NCBI RefSeq assembly: GCF_003885045.1
Contig: NZ_RHJS01000002.1
Span: forward strand, 2,666,001-2,730,000
Source: Schaedlerella arabinosiphila
Lineage (GTDB): Bacteria; Bacillota; Clostridia; Lachnospirales; Lachnospiraceae
Length of the DNA stretch: 64,000 bases
Reading direction: 5' to 3'
Shown here: positions 26,875 to 37,397 of the stretch, piece by piece
How positions within the stretch are numbered: the first letter of the stretch is position 1
Layout of the letters: the number at the start of each line of letters is the position of its first letter
Position numbers and translations under genes: made by a program
Notes under the pieces: model-generated
Seen by the model: the letters and a program-made list of their open reading frames with translations, nothing else
Database searches by the model: none
Told to the model about the DNA's origin: nothing

Positions 26875-27864
26875 TTAAAAATCTTTTCTTCCGCTCATAA
26901 ACTCTACAAACTGACCTGTGCCAATGGCAACTACCTTCATCGGGTCCTCTGCCGTCATGGTGTGAATCCCGGTCCGCTCCTCGATCAGCTCTTCCAGGCC
27001 GCGCAGCATGGAACCGCCGCCTGTAAGCACAATCCCCCGATCCAGTATATCGGCGGAAAGCTCCGGCGGAGTCTGCTCCAACACAGCGATAACCGCCTCC
27101 ACAATCTGGCTGGTAGTCTCCCGGAGCGCTTCCTCCGTCTCCGTGGAAGTCACCGTAACGGTCTTCGGAAGCCCTGTCACCAGGTTCCTTCCCCGTACCT
27201 CCAGCCGCTCTTCCTCGACCAGCGGATAGGTCGTCCCGATCTTGATCTTAATGTCCTCTGCTGTCATATCCCCGATCAGGAGGTTGTGTTTTTTGCGCAT
27301 ATATCTTACGATGGCCTCGTCAAAATCATCCCCTGCCAGCTTGATGGAGGTGTTCACGACCGCGCCGCCGAGAGAGATCACGGCAATATCCGAAGTTCCT
27401 CCGCCCACGTCCACGATCATATTCCCGCAGGGTTTGGAAATATCAATCCCCGCGCCGATGGCCGCGGCCACCGGCTCTTCGATGAGGTGCACCTCTCTTG
27501 CCCCTGCCGCAAATGTAGCTTCCTCTACTGCTTTTTTCTCCACCTCAGTTACGCCGCTGGGCACGCAGATACTGATCCTCGGCTTCTTAAACATCCGCCT
27601 GCCCACCGCCTTCTGCACGAAGTACTTAATCATCTTCTCCGTGACGGTATAATCCGAGATCACTCCCTGCCGCAGGGGGCGGACCGCAATGATATTCCCC
27701 GGGGTCCTGCCCAGCATCAGCCTTGCTTCCTCGCCGATCGCCTTAATCACATTGGTATCCCTGTCAAACGCTACAACTGAGGGTTCCTTCAATATGACCC
27801 CTTTTCCCCTCAAATAAACAAGAACACTGGCTGTCCCCAGATCTATTCCGATATCAACAGACAT
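26875..27864 (-). CDS. MreB/Mbl-family rod-shape protein
   Basis: A 329-residue bacterial actin. DIGIDLGTASVLVYLRGKG is phosphate loop 1, MIVDVGGGTSDIAVISLGG is loop 2 and GIVLTGGGSMLRGLEELI is the adenosine motif. ISICVPSGVTEVEKKAVEEA and HLIEEPVAAAIGAGIDI are further MreB blocks. It polymerises under the membrane and guides wall synthesis. No mreC or mreD is adjacent, so this is more likely a paralogue of the Mbl/MreBH type than the mreBCD copy. It is monocistronic, with a terminator 66 bp downstream. Confidence 0.94.
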   Translation of the reverse strand: MSVDIGIDLGTASVLVYLRGKGVILKEPSVVAFDRDTNVIKAIGEEARLMLGRTPGNIIAVRPLRQGVISDYTVTEKMIKYFVQKAVGRRMFKKPRISICVPSGVTEVEKKAVEEATFAAGAREVHLIEEPVAAAIGAGIDISKPCGNMIVDVGGGTSDIAVISLGGAVVNTSIKLAGDDFDEAIVRYMRKKHNLLIGDMTAEDIKIKIGTTYPLVEEERLEVRGRNLVTGLPKTVTVTSTETEEALRETTSQIVEAVIAVLEQTPPELSADILDRGIVLTGGGSMLRGLEELIEERTGIHTMTAEDPMKVVAIGTGQFVEFMSGRKDF

Positions 27865-28208
27865 ATAAACTCTCCCTTCTAAAAATCCTTCTCTTAAGAG
27901 ATGCCCTTATCACTTCTCTTCCTTCGTACTTTCCTGCCGGTCCGAAAGGACAGGTCCCACCGGCCCCTGCATCCTTTTGTTCTGCGGCAGTCTCCCTCAT
28001 ACGCAGCATTTTTATAGTCTGTTTATCTGATGTTACAGTTCACGGCCTGACCGGACGCGAACTGCAACGCATCCTTTCCGGCGCGTCTCTGCGCCTCCAC
28101 AGATGCGGACATTCATTAGTATAATCAATTTTCACCAAATTGGAAAGCCCTTTTTTATATTTTAAGAAAAAATTCGGAAAATCCTGTTTTCGGCCAAATC
28201 TGTTTCTA
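27865..28208. other. Intergenic region between uvrA and the mreB-like gene
   Basis: No gene seen. A 37-base imperfect inverted repeat (GTTACAGTTC at 28032-28041 with GAACTGCAAC at 28059-28068) has no T run and is not a clear terminator. A possible -10 TATACT on the minus strand at 28117-28122 lacks a good -35. Confidence 0.5.
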
Positions 28209-31055
28209 TTATTTTTTGTTAAGCATCGCGGCAATATACTTCCCCGTGTAGGATTTTTCATTTTCTGCCACTTCCTCCGGAGTTCCGGCCGTCACCACGG
28301 TGCCGCCTTTGTCTCCGCCTTCCGGCCCGATATCAATAATATAATCCGCCGTCTTGATCACGTCCAGATTGTGCTCAATGACGATCACCGTGTTGCCGTC
28401 GTCCGCCAGCCTGCGCAGGATCTCGGTCAGCTTGTGCACATCTGCAAAGTGCAGACCCGTGGTGGGTTCATCCAGAATGTATACCGTCCTTCCGGTGCTG
28501 CGCTTGCTCAGCTCCGACGCCAGCTTGATCCGCTGCGCCTCCCCGCCGGACAGCTCCGTGGAGGGCTGGCCCAGCCTGATATAGGACAAGCCCACGTCAT
28601 AGAGAGTCTGCATCTTCCGGCTGATGCTGGGTACGTTTTCAAAAAACTTCACGGCTTCTTCCACCGTCATATCCAGGACGTCATAGATGCTCTTGCCCTT
28701 GTACTTCACTTCCAGCGTCTCCCGGTTGTACCGCCTGCCGCCGCAGACCTCGCAGGGCACGTACACATCCGGCAGGAAATGCATCTCGATCTTGATGATC
28801 CCGTCTCCGGAGCAGGCCTCGCACCTTCCGCCTTTTACATTGAAACTGAACCGGCCCTTTTTGTAGCCTCTCGCCTTGGCATCCGCCGTGGCCGCAAACA
28901 GATCCCGGATCAGGTCAAAGACGCCCGTGTAGGTGGCGGGGTTGGATCTGGGCGTCCTCCCGATGGGAGACTGGTCAATGCTGATGACCTTGTCCACCTG
29001 ATCCAGCCCTTCGATCCGGCGGTGTTTTCCCGGGATCGTCCTGGCCCGGTTCAGCTCCTTGGCAAGCTTTTTATACAGGATCTCGTTCACCAGGGAGCTT
29101 TTGCCTGAACCGGACACACCGGTGACGCAGGTCATCACTCCCAGAGGAAAGTTGACGTTGATATTCTTCAGATTGTTTTCCTGTGCCCCTATCACCTTTA
29201 AATACCCGGAGGGCTGCTTCCGCATTTCTGGCACCGGGATCTTCGTTCTGCCGCTGAGGTAATCTCCGGTTATGGATTTTTCGCAGGCCATGATCTCCTG
29301 AGCCGTCCCGACGGCAATCACCTGGCCGCCGTGCTCGCCTGCGCCGGGGCCGATGTCCACTACACAGTCCGCAGCCAGCATGGTGTCCTCGTCATGCTCC
29401 ACCACGATCAGGGAATTGCCCAGATCCCGGAGGCGTTTCAGCGTTGCCAGCAGCTTGTCATTGTCCCGCTGATGCAGGCCGATGCTGGGCTCGTCCAGAA
29501 TATAGGCCACGCCCACCAGTCCGGAACCGATCTGAGTGGCCAGACGTATCCGCTGCGCTTCCCCGCCGGAGAGTGATCCGGTGGCCCGGGACAGGGTCAG
29601 ATAATCCAGCCCTACGTCCATCAAAAACCGAATCCTGGCCCGGATCTCCTTGAGGATCTGGTTCCCGATCATTTCCTGGGTCCTGGTCAGCTTCAGATTC
29701 TGCAGAAATTCCTGGAGCCTGTCGATGGAAAACGCCGTGACCTCCGCAATATTTTTGTCTCCCACCGTCACCGCCAGAGAGCCTTGCTTGAGCCGCTGTC
29801 CTTTGCATTCGGAACAGGGGGTGATATTCATGAAGGTCTCATATTCTGCCTTGGAAGACTCCGAATGGGTCTCCCGGTAACGCCGCTCCACGCTCCGGAT
29901 CAATCCCTCAAAGACCACATCGTACACGCCTTCCCCACGCTGGCCTTTGTAGTAGACTTTGACAGATTTTCCGTTGGTCCCGTAAACCAGGATATCATGG
30001 ATCTTCTTGGGATATTCCTCAAACGGTGTATCCAGGTCAAATCCATACTCCTCGCAGAGGGCTGTCAGGATCGCATTGGTAAAGCTGCCTTTGTCCGAAC
30101 AGGACTGCCATCCCAGCACCGCAATGGCGCCCTCACTGATACTCAGCGATGGGTTCGGGATCATCAGTTCTTCCGAAAATTCCATTTTATAGCCCAGCCC
30201 GAAGCAGGACGGACAGGCCCCGAAGGGGTTGTTGAACGAAAAACTCCGTGGTTCGATCTCCTCAATACTGATCCCGCAGTCCGGGCAGGAAAAGCTCTGG
30301 CTGAAATTCATGGGTTCCCCGCCGATCACATCCACGACCAGAAGTCCCTCCGCCAGACTCAGCACGCTTTCAATGGAATCTGCCAGCCGTTTTTCAATGC
30401 CGGGCTTTACGATCAGACGATCCACAATGATCTCAATATTGTGTTTGATATTTTTATCCAGCACGATCTCTTCAGATAATTCATACAGGTTGCCGTCCAC
30501 CCTCACCCGCACATATCCGCTCCGCTTGGCCCGCTCCAGCAGCTTGGCGTGGGTCCCTTTCCGTCCCCGGACAACCGGCGCGAGTAGCTGGATCTTGCTG
30601 CCTTCCGGCATGGACATGACCTGATCTGTCATCTCGTCCACAGACTGCTTTTTGATCTCCTTCCCGCACTTCGGACAGTGGGGAATCCCCACCCGTGCAT
30701 AGAGCAGACGGAAATAGTCGTAAATCTCCGTCACCGTCCCTACGGTGGAACGTGGGTTGTGGTTGGTGGACTTCTGGTCAATGGAAATAGCCGGGGACAG
30801 TCCCTCGATGCTCTCCACATCCGGCTTCTCCATCTGGCCCAGGAACTGGCGGGCATAGGAAGACAGCGATTCCATATATCTGCGCTGTCCTTCCGCGTAG
30901 ATGGTGTCAAAGGCAAGAGAGGACTTGCCCGAACCGCTCAGCCCGGTCAGAACCACCAGCTCATTCCTTGGGATGTCCACGTCAATATTTTTCAGATTGT
31001 TTTCATTTGCACCGCGTATCTTGATATACTTTCTGGCATCTATCTTAACTCCCAT
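28209..31055 (-). CDS. uvrA: Excinuclease ABC subunit A
   Basis: Damage-recognition ATPase of nucleotide excision repair, 948 residues from ATG 31055. Two ABC modules are visible: Walker [17 protein letters not shown] near the start and [15 protein letters not shown] near 640, and two LSGGEAQRI signatures. Zinc modules CPKCGKE, CPDC..CPSC and CEAC..CEVCGG are present. [20 protein letters not shown] and [16 protein letters not shown] are C-terminal family blocks. AGGAGA lies seven bases before the ATG; the nine residues upstream of it in frame look untranslated. It follows uvrB by 74 bp and shares its SOS promoter. Confidence 0.97.
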   Translation of the reverse strand: MGVKIDARKYIKIRGANENNLKNIDVDIPRNELVVLTGLSGSGKSSLAFDTIYAEGQRRYMESLSSYARQFLGQMEKPDVESIEGLSPAISIDQKSTNHNPRSTVGTVTEIYDYFRLLYARVGIPHCPKCGKEIKKQSVDEMTDQVMSMPEGSKIQLLAPVVRGRKGTHAKLLERAKRSGYVRVRVDGNLYELSEEIVLDKNIKHNIEIIVDRLIVKPGIEKRLADSIESVLSLAEGLLVVDVIGGEPMNFSQSFSCPDCGISIEEIEPRSFSFNNPFGACPSCFGLGYKMEFSEELMIPNPSLSISEGAIAVLGWQSCSDKGSFTNAILTALCEEYGFDLDTPFEEYPKKIHDILVYGTNGKSVKVYYKGQRGEGVYDVVFEGLIRSVERRYRETHSESSKAEYETFMNITPCSECKGQRLKQGSLAVTVGDKNIAEVTAFSIDRLQEFLQNLKLTRTQEMIGNQILKEIRARIRFLMDVGLDYLTLSRATGSLSGGEAQRIRLATQIGSGLVGVAYILDEPSIGLHQRDNDKLLATLKRLRDLGNSLIVVEHDEDTMLAADCVVDIGPGAGEHGGQVIAVGTAQEIMACEKSITGDYLSGRTKIPVPEMRKQPSGYLKVIGAQENNLKNINVNFPLGVMTCVTGVSGSGKSSLVNEILYKKLAKELNRARTIPGKHRRIEGLDQVDKVISIDQSPIGRTPRSNPATYTGVFDLIRDLFAATADAKARGYKKGRFSFNVKGGRCEACSGDGIIKIEMHFLPDVYVPCEVCGGRRYNRETLEVKYKGKSIYDVLDMTVEEAVKFFENVPSISRKMQTLYDVGLSYIRLGQPSTELSGGEAQRIKLASELSKRSTGRTVYILDEPTTGLHFADVHKLTEILRRLADDGNTVIVIEHNLDVIKTADYIIDIGPEGGDKGGTVVTAGTPEEVAENEKSYTGKYIAAMLNKK

Positions 31056-31129
31056 ATCGTGTCTCCTGTCTTTTCTCAATCATAAATTTTTCAAACAACG
31101 GACCACGGACCTGTATGCTGCACCGGTCA

Positions 31130-33127
31130 TCATTCCATATCATTGAGCGCTTTTTTCAGCTCCACCAACTGGTCACGCAGCTCGGCCGCCGCCTCGAAGT
31201 TCAGTTCCGCCGCTGCTTTCTTCATCTTCTTCGTGACCTTTTCCACCGTCTTCTCCAGTTCTTCCCGGCTCATGGACTCCACATCCTTCTCCATCAGCAT
31301 TTCCCCTGTATCTACCTTCTGAGAAATGCTGATCAGGTCGCGTACCGCTTTCTGAATCGTCTGCGGTGTGATCCCATGTTCCTGGTTGTATGCCATCTGG
31401 ATCTCCCGGCGGCGCATGGTCTCGTCAATGGCCATCTGCATAGAGTCGGTCATCTTATCCGCATACATGATCACATGTCCTTCGGAATTGCGGGCCGCAC
31501 GGCCGATGGTCTGGATCAGGGAGGTGCCCGAACGCAGGAAGCCTTCTTTGTCTGCATCCAGAATGGCCACCAGCGTGATCTCCGGAATGTCCAACCCTTC
31601 ACGAAGCAGGTTGATCCCCACCAGTACGTCAAAGACGTCCAGACGCATATCCCGGATGATCTCCGTCCGCTCCAGGGTATCCACATCGGAATGCAGATAC
31701 TTGACCCGGATGCCTACCTCCCGCATATAATCCGTCAGGTCCTCGGCCATCCGCTTGGTCAGCGTGGTCACCAGCACTTTGTTTTTCTTTGCCACTTCTT
31801 TGTTCACTTCGCTGATCAGGTCGTCGATCTGGCCCTCCACCGGACGCACCTCCACCTCCGGATCTAAAAGCCCTGTGGGCCTTAAGACCTGCTCGGCGCG
31901 GAGAAGCTCATGCTCTTCTTCATAGACGCCCGGAGTGGCGGAAACGAAAAGCATCTGGTTTATTTTACTTTCAAATTCTTCAAAGTTCAAGGGGCGGTTG
32001 TCCTTTGCTGAGGGCAGACGGAATCCATAGTCTACCAGCGTCGATTTTCTGGACTGATCCCCATTGTACATCCCGCCGATCTGCGGCACCGTCTTGTGGG
32101 ACTCATCAATCATGATGATAAAATCATCGGGAAAATAGTCGATCAGCGTGTAGGGCGCCTGTCCCGGGGCCAGCCCTGCCAGATGCCGGGAATAGTTCTC
32201 GATCCCGGAGCAGAACCCGGTCTCCTTGAGCATCTCGATATCGAAGTTGGTCCGCTCCGCGATCCGCTGCGCCTCCAGAAGCTTGTCCTGACGCTTAAAT
32301 TCCTTGACACGCTCTTCCAGTTCTTTTTCTATATCCTGCACGGCGCGCTTAATATTGTCCTTATCGACTACATAGTGGGATGCTGGGAAGATAGCTACAT
32401 GCTTTAGTTCATCCCGGATCTCCCCGGTCAGGATGTCAATCTCCGTGATCCGGTCGATCTCGTCCCCGAAAAATTCCACCCGGACGGCAGTGTCCGACTC
32501 ATAAGCAGGAATCACCTCCAGCACATCCCCCCGGACCCGGAAGGTTCCGCGGTGGAAATCCATGTCGTTGCGGTCGTATTGGATCTCGATCAGCTTCGCC
32601 ATCAGCTCGTCCCGCTCCTTTGTCATGCCGGGACGCAGGGAGATCACCATGTTCTGGTAGTCTACCGGGCTTCCCAGGCCGTAGATACAGGACACGCTGG
32701 CAACAATAACCACATCGCGCCGCTCGGCAAGGGCCATGGTGGCGGAGAGACGGAGCTTGTCGATCTCGTCGTTGATGGCGGAATCTTTGGCGATGTAGGT
32801 GTCCGAAGAAGGGACGTAGGCTTCGGGCTGGTAGTAGTCGTAGTAGGACACAAAATACTCCACCGCGTTCTCCGGGAAATATTCCTTGAACTCGCCGTAC
32901 AGTTGGGCAGCAAGTGTCTTATTGTGCGCTATTACTAAAGTAGGTTTCCCTAACTGCTGTATGACATTTGCCATGGTAAATGTCTTTCCGGAACCCGTGA
33001 CCCCTAGTAAAGTCTGGAATTGGTTGCCTTCCTTGAAGCCTTTCACAAGGGCTTCTATGGCCTGCGGCTGGTCCCCTGTGGGTTGGTATTCACTGTGAAG
33101 CTTGAATATATTTTGTGCAGTCTGCAC
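31130..33127 (-). CDS. uvrB: Excinuclease ABC subunit B
   Basis: Helicase-like core of the UvrABC nuclease, 665 residues. [18 protein letters not shown] is Walker A, the beta-hairpin that clamps DNA is [18 protein letters not shown], and [19 protein letters not shown] is motif [22 protein letters not shown] and [18 protein letters not shown] are motifs V and VI. The C-terminal UVR domain ([20 protein letters not shown]) binds UvrC. I start it at GTG 33127, eight bases after AGGAGG; the earlier GTG at 33136 overlaps the ribosome site. A leader of about 230 bases precedes it, with a LexA-box promoter. Confidence 0.97.
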   Translation of the reverse strand: MQTAQNIFKLHSEYQPTGDQPQAIEALVKGFKEGNQFQTLLGVTGSGKTFTMANVIQQLGKPTLVIAHNKTLAAQLYGEFKEYFPENAVEYFVSYYDYYQPEAYVPSSDTYIAKDSAINDEIDKLRLSATMALAERRDVVIVASVSCIYGLGSPVDYQNMVISLRPGMTKERDELMAKLIEIQYDRNDMDFHRGTFRVRGDVLEVIPAYESDTAVRVEFFGDEIDRITEIDILTGEIRDELKHVAIFPASHYVVDKDNIKRAVQDIEKELEERVKEFKRQDKLLEAQRIAERTNFDIEMLKETGFCSGIENYSRHLAGLAPGQAPYTLIDYFPDDFIIMIDESHKTVPQIGGMYNGDQSRKSTLVDYGFRLPSAKDNRPLNFEEFESKINQMLFVSATPGVYEEEHELLRAEQVLRPTGLLDPEVEVRPVEGQIDDLISEVNKEVAKKNKVLVTTLTKRMAEDLTDYMREVGIRVKYLHSDVDTLERTEIIRDMRLDVFDVLVGINLLREGLDIPEITLVAILDADKEGFLRSGTSLIQTIGRAARNSEGHVIMYADKMTDSMQMAIDETMRRREIQMAYNQEHGITPQTIQKAVRDLISISQKVDTGEMLMEKDVESMSREELEKTVEKVTKKMKKAAAELNFEAAAELRDQLVELKKALNDME

Positions 33128-33175
33128 AAATACCACCTCCTAAATCTATAGTAAAAAAGTTCGACATTTCGCCAG

Positions 33176-33229
33176 AAATTCGTCGAGGCACATAGTCCGT
33201 TTTCTGAAAAATACCCCTTCGACGAATTT
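33176..33229 (-). repeat. Inverted repeat in the uvrB leader
   Basis: AAATTCGTCGA (33176-33186) pairs perfectly with TCGACGAATTT (33219-33229), leaving a 32-base loop, in the untranslated leader of uvrB. It ends about 40 bases before the ribosome site. Function unknown; could be a leader RNA hairpin or a protein-binding site. Confidence 0.7.
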
Positions 33230-33359
33230 TGGTTACTAAACTCAATTTTCCGAACTATACGAAAGCAACAAACTGCTGCGGACAAATCGAGAAGTAAAAC
33301 CAAGATTGATCATACTATGCCATCACCCGTTAAGGTAATAATAAGCGATACGGTTTCTT

Positions 33360-33388
33360 ATTATAACATGCCGCCTCTCATTTGTCCA
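33360..33388 (-). promoter_or_regulatory. uvrBA promoter
   Basis: Minus strand TGGACA (33388-33383), 17 bases, TATAAT (33365-33360), with TGT before the -10 (extended -10). It gives a leader of about 225 bases. Confidence 0.85.
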
Positions 33389-33397
33389 CATAAAAAC

Positions 33398-33409
33398 AAA
33401 CATTTGTTC
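33398..33409 (-). promoter_or_regulatory. LexA (SOS) box upstream of uvrB
   Basis: Minus strand GAAC-AAAT-GTTT, one base from the Firmicute LexA consensus GAAC-N4-GTTC, placed 10 bp upstream of the uvrB -35. uvrB-uvrA are standard SOS genes, so the assignment fits. Confidence 0.75.
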
Positions 33410-33446
33410 TTTTTATTTTGTATTTGTTTCCTTTCCATAATTTAAA

Positions 33447-34769
33447 TTAATCCGAGCTTTTTTCTGCCCCTGTTTCCTTTTCAGGCAAATATCCATCCAC
33501 ATCAATCAATATATCCTGTACATTTCTCTCAGCATCTTTATGACTGGATTTATTCGGCATAACCTCATTCATATAAGAAAGCAGCTCAGGTATTTCTTCT
33601 GGAATGATATTAGCATTATCTGCATACACATCCATTGTGATAAGTTCTTTGGCATGACCCATCAGTTTCGATACCGCTTTCGGATTGAAATCCTTGCTCA
33701 ATAACAGCGTACAATAAGTGCTGCGTAAATCATGCCAGCGAATATCAGGTAATCCCGTTTTCTTCAAAAGTTCTTTGTAATGCCGCCAATGAAAATCTTT
33801 TGATCTTGGTTTACCGCTGTAGCTGGAGCAGCAAATATAGCTATTATCCTGAAAAATAGTACGTCTGCGGCTTTTGTACTTCTCATACTTCTTTCTCTCT
33901 TCCAAAATCGCTTCAAATACATAATCAGGTATAGGCAATACTCTCTTGCTGGATGGCGTTTTCAGCGGCAGTTCCTTCTTCGTCATACTCTCCTTCCTGC
34001 TGTTTGGAACTCTGTCCAATTCCTTTCCAAGCTGTCTTTCTACCGTCAATGTACGGTTAATATAATCCACATCTGAATACTTTACCGCATTGATTTCCTG
34101 CCGCCGCAAGCCCATCAATACATTGAAAAGCACCTGCATATGAATCGGCGTATTTTTACTTGCTTCAAGAAGCAAAAGAATCTGCTCCATATTCAAAGTT
34201 TTTGCTACATCAATATTTCTCGTATGGTAAGGTTTTGAATCCACTGTTTTTGGCAGATCGATTCCTTCTGCCGGATTCACAGGAATCAGTTTACAGCTTA
34301 CTGCAAAATGAAAAGAGACATTCATTACCGTTTTAACCTGCCTCACAATAGATTTTGAATATCCGGCACGGTCTTTATACAGCCTTTGGATGTCTCCCTT
34401 ATTTACCTCTGTCAATTTCTTGTTCCCGATTGCCGGAATAATGTGATGACGGACGATACTGGAATAGGAGTCATAGGTATTGCTGCTCTGCACCCTTTTT
34501 CTGATGTCATACTCAAGCCAGTAGCTCAAAAAGTCTCTTACTTTCACACTGTCATTGACTACATATGTTCCACCGGCAAGCTCCCTTATTGTAATTTTTC
34601 TTGCATTTTCCGCTTCCTTCTTCGTTCCAAATCCAGAATACATTCTTGTATGCTTCGTGCCGTCCATAAACTGCAGGACGACACGATAAGCAAATTTGTT
34701 ACGGTCATTTCTTTTAAATACCGGTTTCACATCCCAGTCAATATAATTCTGTAACTTCATGTTAAACAT
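33447..34769 (-). CDS. Tyrosine recombinase/integrase, first of an overlapping pair
   Basis: A 440-residue phage-type integrase. An N-terminal arm-binding segment (FAYRVVLQFMDGTKHTRMYS) is followed by the SAM-like core-binding domain and the catalytic domain. The active-site set is R in MGLRRQEINAV (about 221), HDLRSTYCTLLL (about 345), LMGHAKELITMDVYA with Tyr near 381. All catalytic residues appear intact. Its start overlaps the stop of the second integrase by one base (TAATG). It is the outermost gene of the element; the attachment site is probably between it and the uvrB LexA box. GC content drops from here on. Confidence 0.94.
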   Translation of the reverse strand: MFNMKLQNYIDWDVKPVFKRNDRNKFAYRVVLQFMDGTKHTRMYSGFGTKKEAENARKITIRELAGGTYVVNDSVKVRDFLSYWLEYDIRKRVQSSNTYDSYSSIVRHHIIPAIGNKKLTEVNKGDIQRLYKDRAGYSKSIVRQVKTVMNVSFHFAVSCKLIPVNPAEGIDLPKTVDSKPYHTRNIDVAKTLNMEQILLLLEASKNTPIHMQVLFNVLMGLRRQEINAVKYSDVDYINRTLTVERQLGKELDRVPNSRKESMTKKELPLKTPSSKRVLPIPDYVFEAILEERKKYEKYKSRRRTIFQDNSYICCSSYSGKPRSKDFHWRHYKELLKKTGLPDIRWHDLRSTYCTLLLSKDFNPKAVSKLMGHAKELITMDVYADNANIIPEEIPELLSYMNEVMPNKSSHKDAERNVQDILIDVDGYLPEKETGAEKSSD

Positions 34770-35944
34770 TATTTCTCTCCTCCTTCCGGTACAAATGAAT
34801 CATTCATAAAACTTATGATTCTCTCCTGTTCATCCATAACTTCACAGTAATATTCAAAAGTCGTATGAATACTGCTATGACCCAGAAGGGCGCTGACCTT
34901 CATAAGCGGAACACCCTGCTCCGTAAGGATCGTTGCATACATATGCCGCAAACTATGTACTGTCAAATGCGGCAGCCCATTTCTGCTGCACAGCTTCGAT
35001 AACGCATTATTGAATGCTGACGCTGAATGTGGCAGGCCATTTACAGCGCAGGAAATATAGTCATTGTCTATATACTTCCTGCCAAGCTGCTCCTTCCGTA
35101 AATCATTCTGCCGTTTTCTTTCCAGCACCTCATCCATAATAGCCACTGGTACACGAAGCGTCCGATAACTGTTTTCTGTTTTCGGAGCTTTCTCCACAAG
35201 CTGATACTTCGTTATTTTGAAATCTCCGTTTAACACAATCGGATTAGCCGTTACCTGTCTTGAAATTCTCACTGTCCTGTTTTCTGCATCAAAGTCACTA
35301 AATTTCAATCCACTGATTTCACCTTTCCGCAATCCCATGAACAAACCTAATAGTATTTCCAAATACCAGTTATTTTCCGATGCTCTTTCCAGAAAGAACT
35401 TCATCCGCTCTTTGCTGAGTACAATAATTTTCGATTTCCGTCTCATGTAAGGTTTTGTATCCGGCACAGGGTTACGATGCAAGTATCCCTGTGCCACTGC
35501 ATCTTTCAGGGCAATGTTCAAAATTTCTCTCCCTTTATTTCCAGCAGATTCACAAACTTTTGAAACCGTTTCCAATAATGCGTTCAAATACTCCACGTTC
35601 ACATAACGCAGTTTCATTCCCTGATTCATATTTGGGATAAGTAGATCATGCACTACATAAGAAGCAAGCATTCTTGTCGTATTTTCAATTCTCGCACTAT
35701 AGATTTCTTCCAGCCAATAAATCAGATATTCCTTTAAATCAAAATCTGTAGAAGAAGAAAAATGGTAAGCCCGATATTCTTTTTTGTATATGTCTACACA
35801 TTTATAATAACTTTCTTCCGCTTCTTTGGCTGTTGCAAATCCACCCTTTTTAGAATATTTTGTAGTGCCATCTTTCTGCAACAACTTAGTGCGATGATAC
35901 CAACTACCGGCTTCGAAAAAAGCAACACTTTTCTTATTTGCCAT
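34769..35944 (-). CDS. Tyrosine recombinase/integrase, second of an overlapping pair
   Basis: A 391-residue integrase, only distantly like its neighbour. Catalytic residues: R in MGLRKGEISGLKF (about 206), HSLRHMYATILTEQG (about 333), LLGHSSIHTTFEYYCEV with Tyr near 362. An AP2-like N-terminal arm domain (WYHRTKLLQKDGTTKYSKKG) is visible. Two intact integrases overlapping by one base suggest that both are used, perhaps as a heteromeric recombinase, as in some elements that carry two or three tyrosine recombinases. The excisionase-like gene lies 34 bp upstream. Confidence 0.94.
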   Translation of the reverse strand: MANKKSVAFFEAGSWYHRTKLLQKDGTTKYSKKGGFATAKEAEESYYKCVDIYKKEYRAYHFSSSTDFDLKEYLIYWLEEIYSARIENTTRMLASYVVHDLLIPNMNQGMKLRYVNVEYLNALLETVSKVCESAGNKGREILNIALKDAVAQGYLHRNPVPDTKPYMRRKSKIIVLSKERMKFFLERASENNWYLEILLGLFMGLRKGEISGLKFSDFDAENRTVRISRQVTANPIVLNGDFKITKYQLVEKAPKTENSYRTLRVPVAIMDEVLERKRQNDLRKEQLGRKYIDNDYISCAVNGLPHSASAFNNALSKLCSRNGLPHLTVHSLRHMYATILTEQGVPLMKVSALLGHSSIHTTFEYYCEVMDEQERIISFMNDSFVPEGGEK

Positions 35945-35978
35945 CAGGCTTACCTCCTCTCTTCAATTTTCGATATTT

Positions 35979-36173
35979 TTAATTTGCGGCTGTATTCAAC
36001 CAGTTGTCAAACGACTGCTTATGCACTCTAACGGAACTCCCTACCTTAATCACTCGAAATGGCGGATTTCCTCCCTGTTGCTTGTATACCTGATTTAGGA
36101 AATCATAGGTCTTCGTCTTGCCAAGTCCCAATGCCCTTTGAATGTCTGATGCCATATACACTTGTCTTTCCAC
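35979..36173 (-). CDS. Excisionase-like helix-turn-helix protein
   Basis: A 64-residue basic protein. MASDIQRALGLGKTKTYDFL is a winged-helix/MerR-type DNA-binding helix pair, and FRVIKVGSSVRVHKQSFDNW is the wing and recognition part shared with Xis and phage HTH_17 proteins. A GTG start nine bases after GGAGG is used. Immediately upstream of the two integrase genes, it probably steers excision. It could also act as a repressor. Confidence 0.82.
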   Translation of the reverse strand: MERQVYMASDIQRALGLGKTKTYDFLNQVYKQQGGNPPFRVIKVGSSVRVHKQSFDNWLNTAAN

Positions 36174-36350
36174 TTTTTATTTCCTCCTAATAAAATTAAT
36201 TTTTCATGCTATGCCCATGAACATTAAAATCTGCAAATTACCACCTTTATTGCAACGATTTCCATTCAGCACTACAGCAAACTTTAAAGTTCATGAGTGT
36301 AATCGCAGAGTGTGTTTGTACAGATTGCAAATTTAATGACCCAGCAATTT

Positions 36351-37397
36351 TTATATTTTTAACATCAAATTTCCCATTTCTCCATAATGCGAACTCGTGA
36401 TAATCGGATGATTAACAGGACGTCCTGCAATCTCCAAACTTCCAACAGTAACCGCTTTTCCAACCTTCAAATGCGAAAGTTCGTCAGTCCATTTTTCTTT
36501 ATTCTTAGTCTCGATTAAGCCGGCCATTTTTTTGGCATCAGTTACATCATGCGCAAAAAATAGTTTCGTCGCAGCCTGATTAATCACGGCCAGTTGCCTT
36601 TTGTTAAAAATAGATAAAGTTTGTGTTGACAGAATTAACTGTACTCCATATTTTCGGATTTCTGTCAACATTTGGAACAATATTGTTCCCTGCTGAAAAT
36701 CAAAATTTTGAAATTCATCCAACACCAACGTGAATCTCTGTTTTGCAGTTCCCTCTATCCGCATTTTTCTCCACAGTATACTAAGCATGATTTCGACTAC
36801 ACGCTTCTGCGTTTTTGGATTAATCCCTTGAAGCGATATTATATTTATTTTATTTGCTTCAATTTTTTTTGTACTATACCGAAAAATATTGCTTTCTAAA
36901 ATCGGACATAAGTGGTTGTACGCCCCTACTGCCGCAGGGCCATCTTGCTCTTTCAAACCATCTAAAATGGCCTCCATATCCGATACATATCTATCGCGAT
37001 TATGGATTGCAAACTGGATGGCTTTTCGGACTATACCAAGCTGTACCGCACCGTGCATTTCCCTCGGACAGATTGTCTCCATGATATATTGTACCAAATT
37101 TATTGTTGTCTCCTTTTTCGCTTCCACCAAGGTCGTATCAAGCAATTTAATCTCCAATCCGTCCTCTTGTGCAGATATGAAATGGCAGATATCATGGCTA
37201 ATTTCCAAATGCGTCCCATCCATATCAAAGGCTAATATAGTCCCTCCTTGTTCAATGATATTACTTTCCAAATCTGCAATACGAACTGATTTTCCGGAAC
37301 CGCTAATTCCCGTAATTATGATATGCTGATTCGGCGAATCTTTCCTTATAAAAACATCTTTTTCTCCTAAAATTTGACCTACATAACTTCTATACAT
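36351..37397 (-). CDS. HerA/FtsK-like ATP-binding protein
   Basis: A 348-residue P-loop ATPase. Walker A is GISGSGKS at residues 30-37, Walker B is RFTLVLDEFQNF near 220, and VQLILSTQTLSIFNKRQL after it resembles the sensor strand of the VirB4/HerA group. The domain plan (short N-terminal barrel, then RecA-like core with DMDGTHLEISHD) fits DUF87/HerA translocases that are often paired with a nuclease or used in conjugation. It is the third gene of a coupled trio: its ATG overlaps the preceding stop by 19 bp. It could pump DNA for the element or be part of a defence complex; the sequence does not decide. Confidence 0.75.
   Translation of the reverse strand: MYRSYVGQILGEKDVFIRKDSPNQHIIITGISGSGKSVRIADLESNIIEQGGTILAFDMDGTHLEISHDICHFISAQEDGLEIKLLDTTLVEAKKETTINLVQYIMETICPREMHGAVQLGIVRKAIQFAIHNRDRYVSDMEAILDGLKEQDGPAAVGAYNHLCPILESNIFRYSTKKIEANKINIISLQGINPKTQKRVVEIMLSILWRKMRIEGTAKQRFTLVLDEFQNFDFQQGTILFQMLTEIRKYGVQLILSTQTLSIFNKRQLAVINQAATKLFFAHDVTDAKKMAGLIETKNKEKWTDELSHLKVGKAVTVGSLEIAGRPVNHPIITSSHYGEMGNLMLKI

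Noticed and set aside
27865..28208. Inverted repeat at 28032-28068 as a terminator
   Set aside because: The stem is imperfect and neither strand has a T run, and it is about 140 bp past the uvrA stop.
33055..33303. 82-residue minus-strand open frame over the uvrB leader
   Set aside because: It overlaps the uvrB ribosome site and start in another frame and has no ribosome site of its own.
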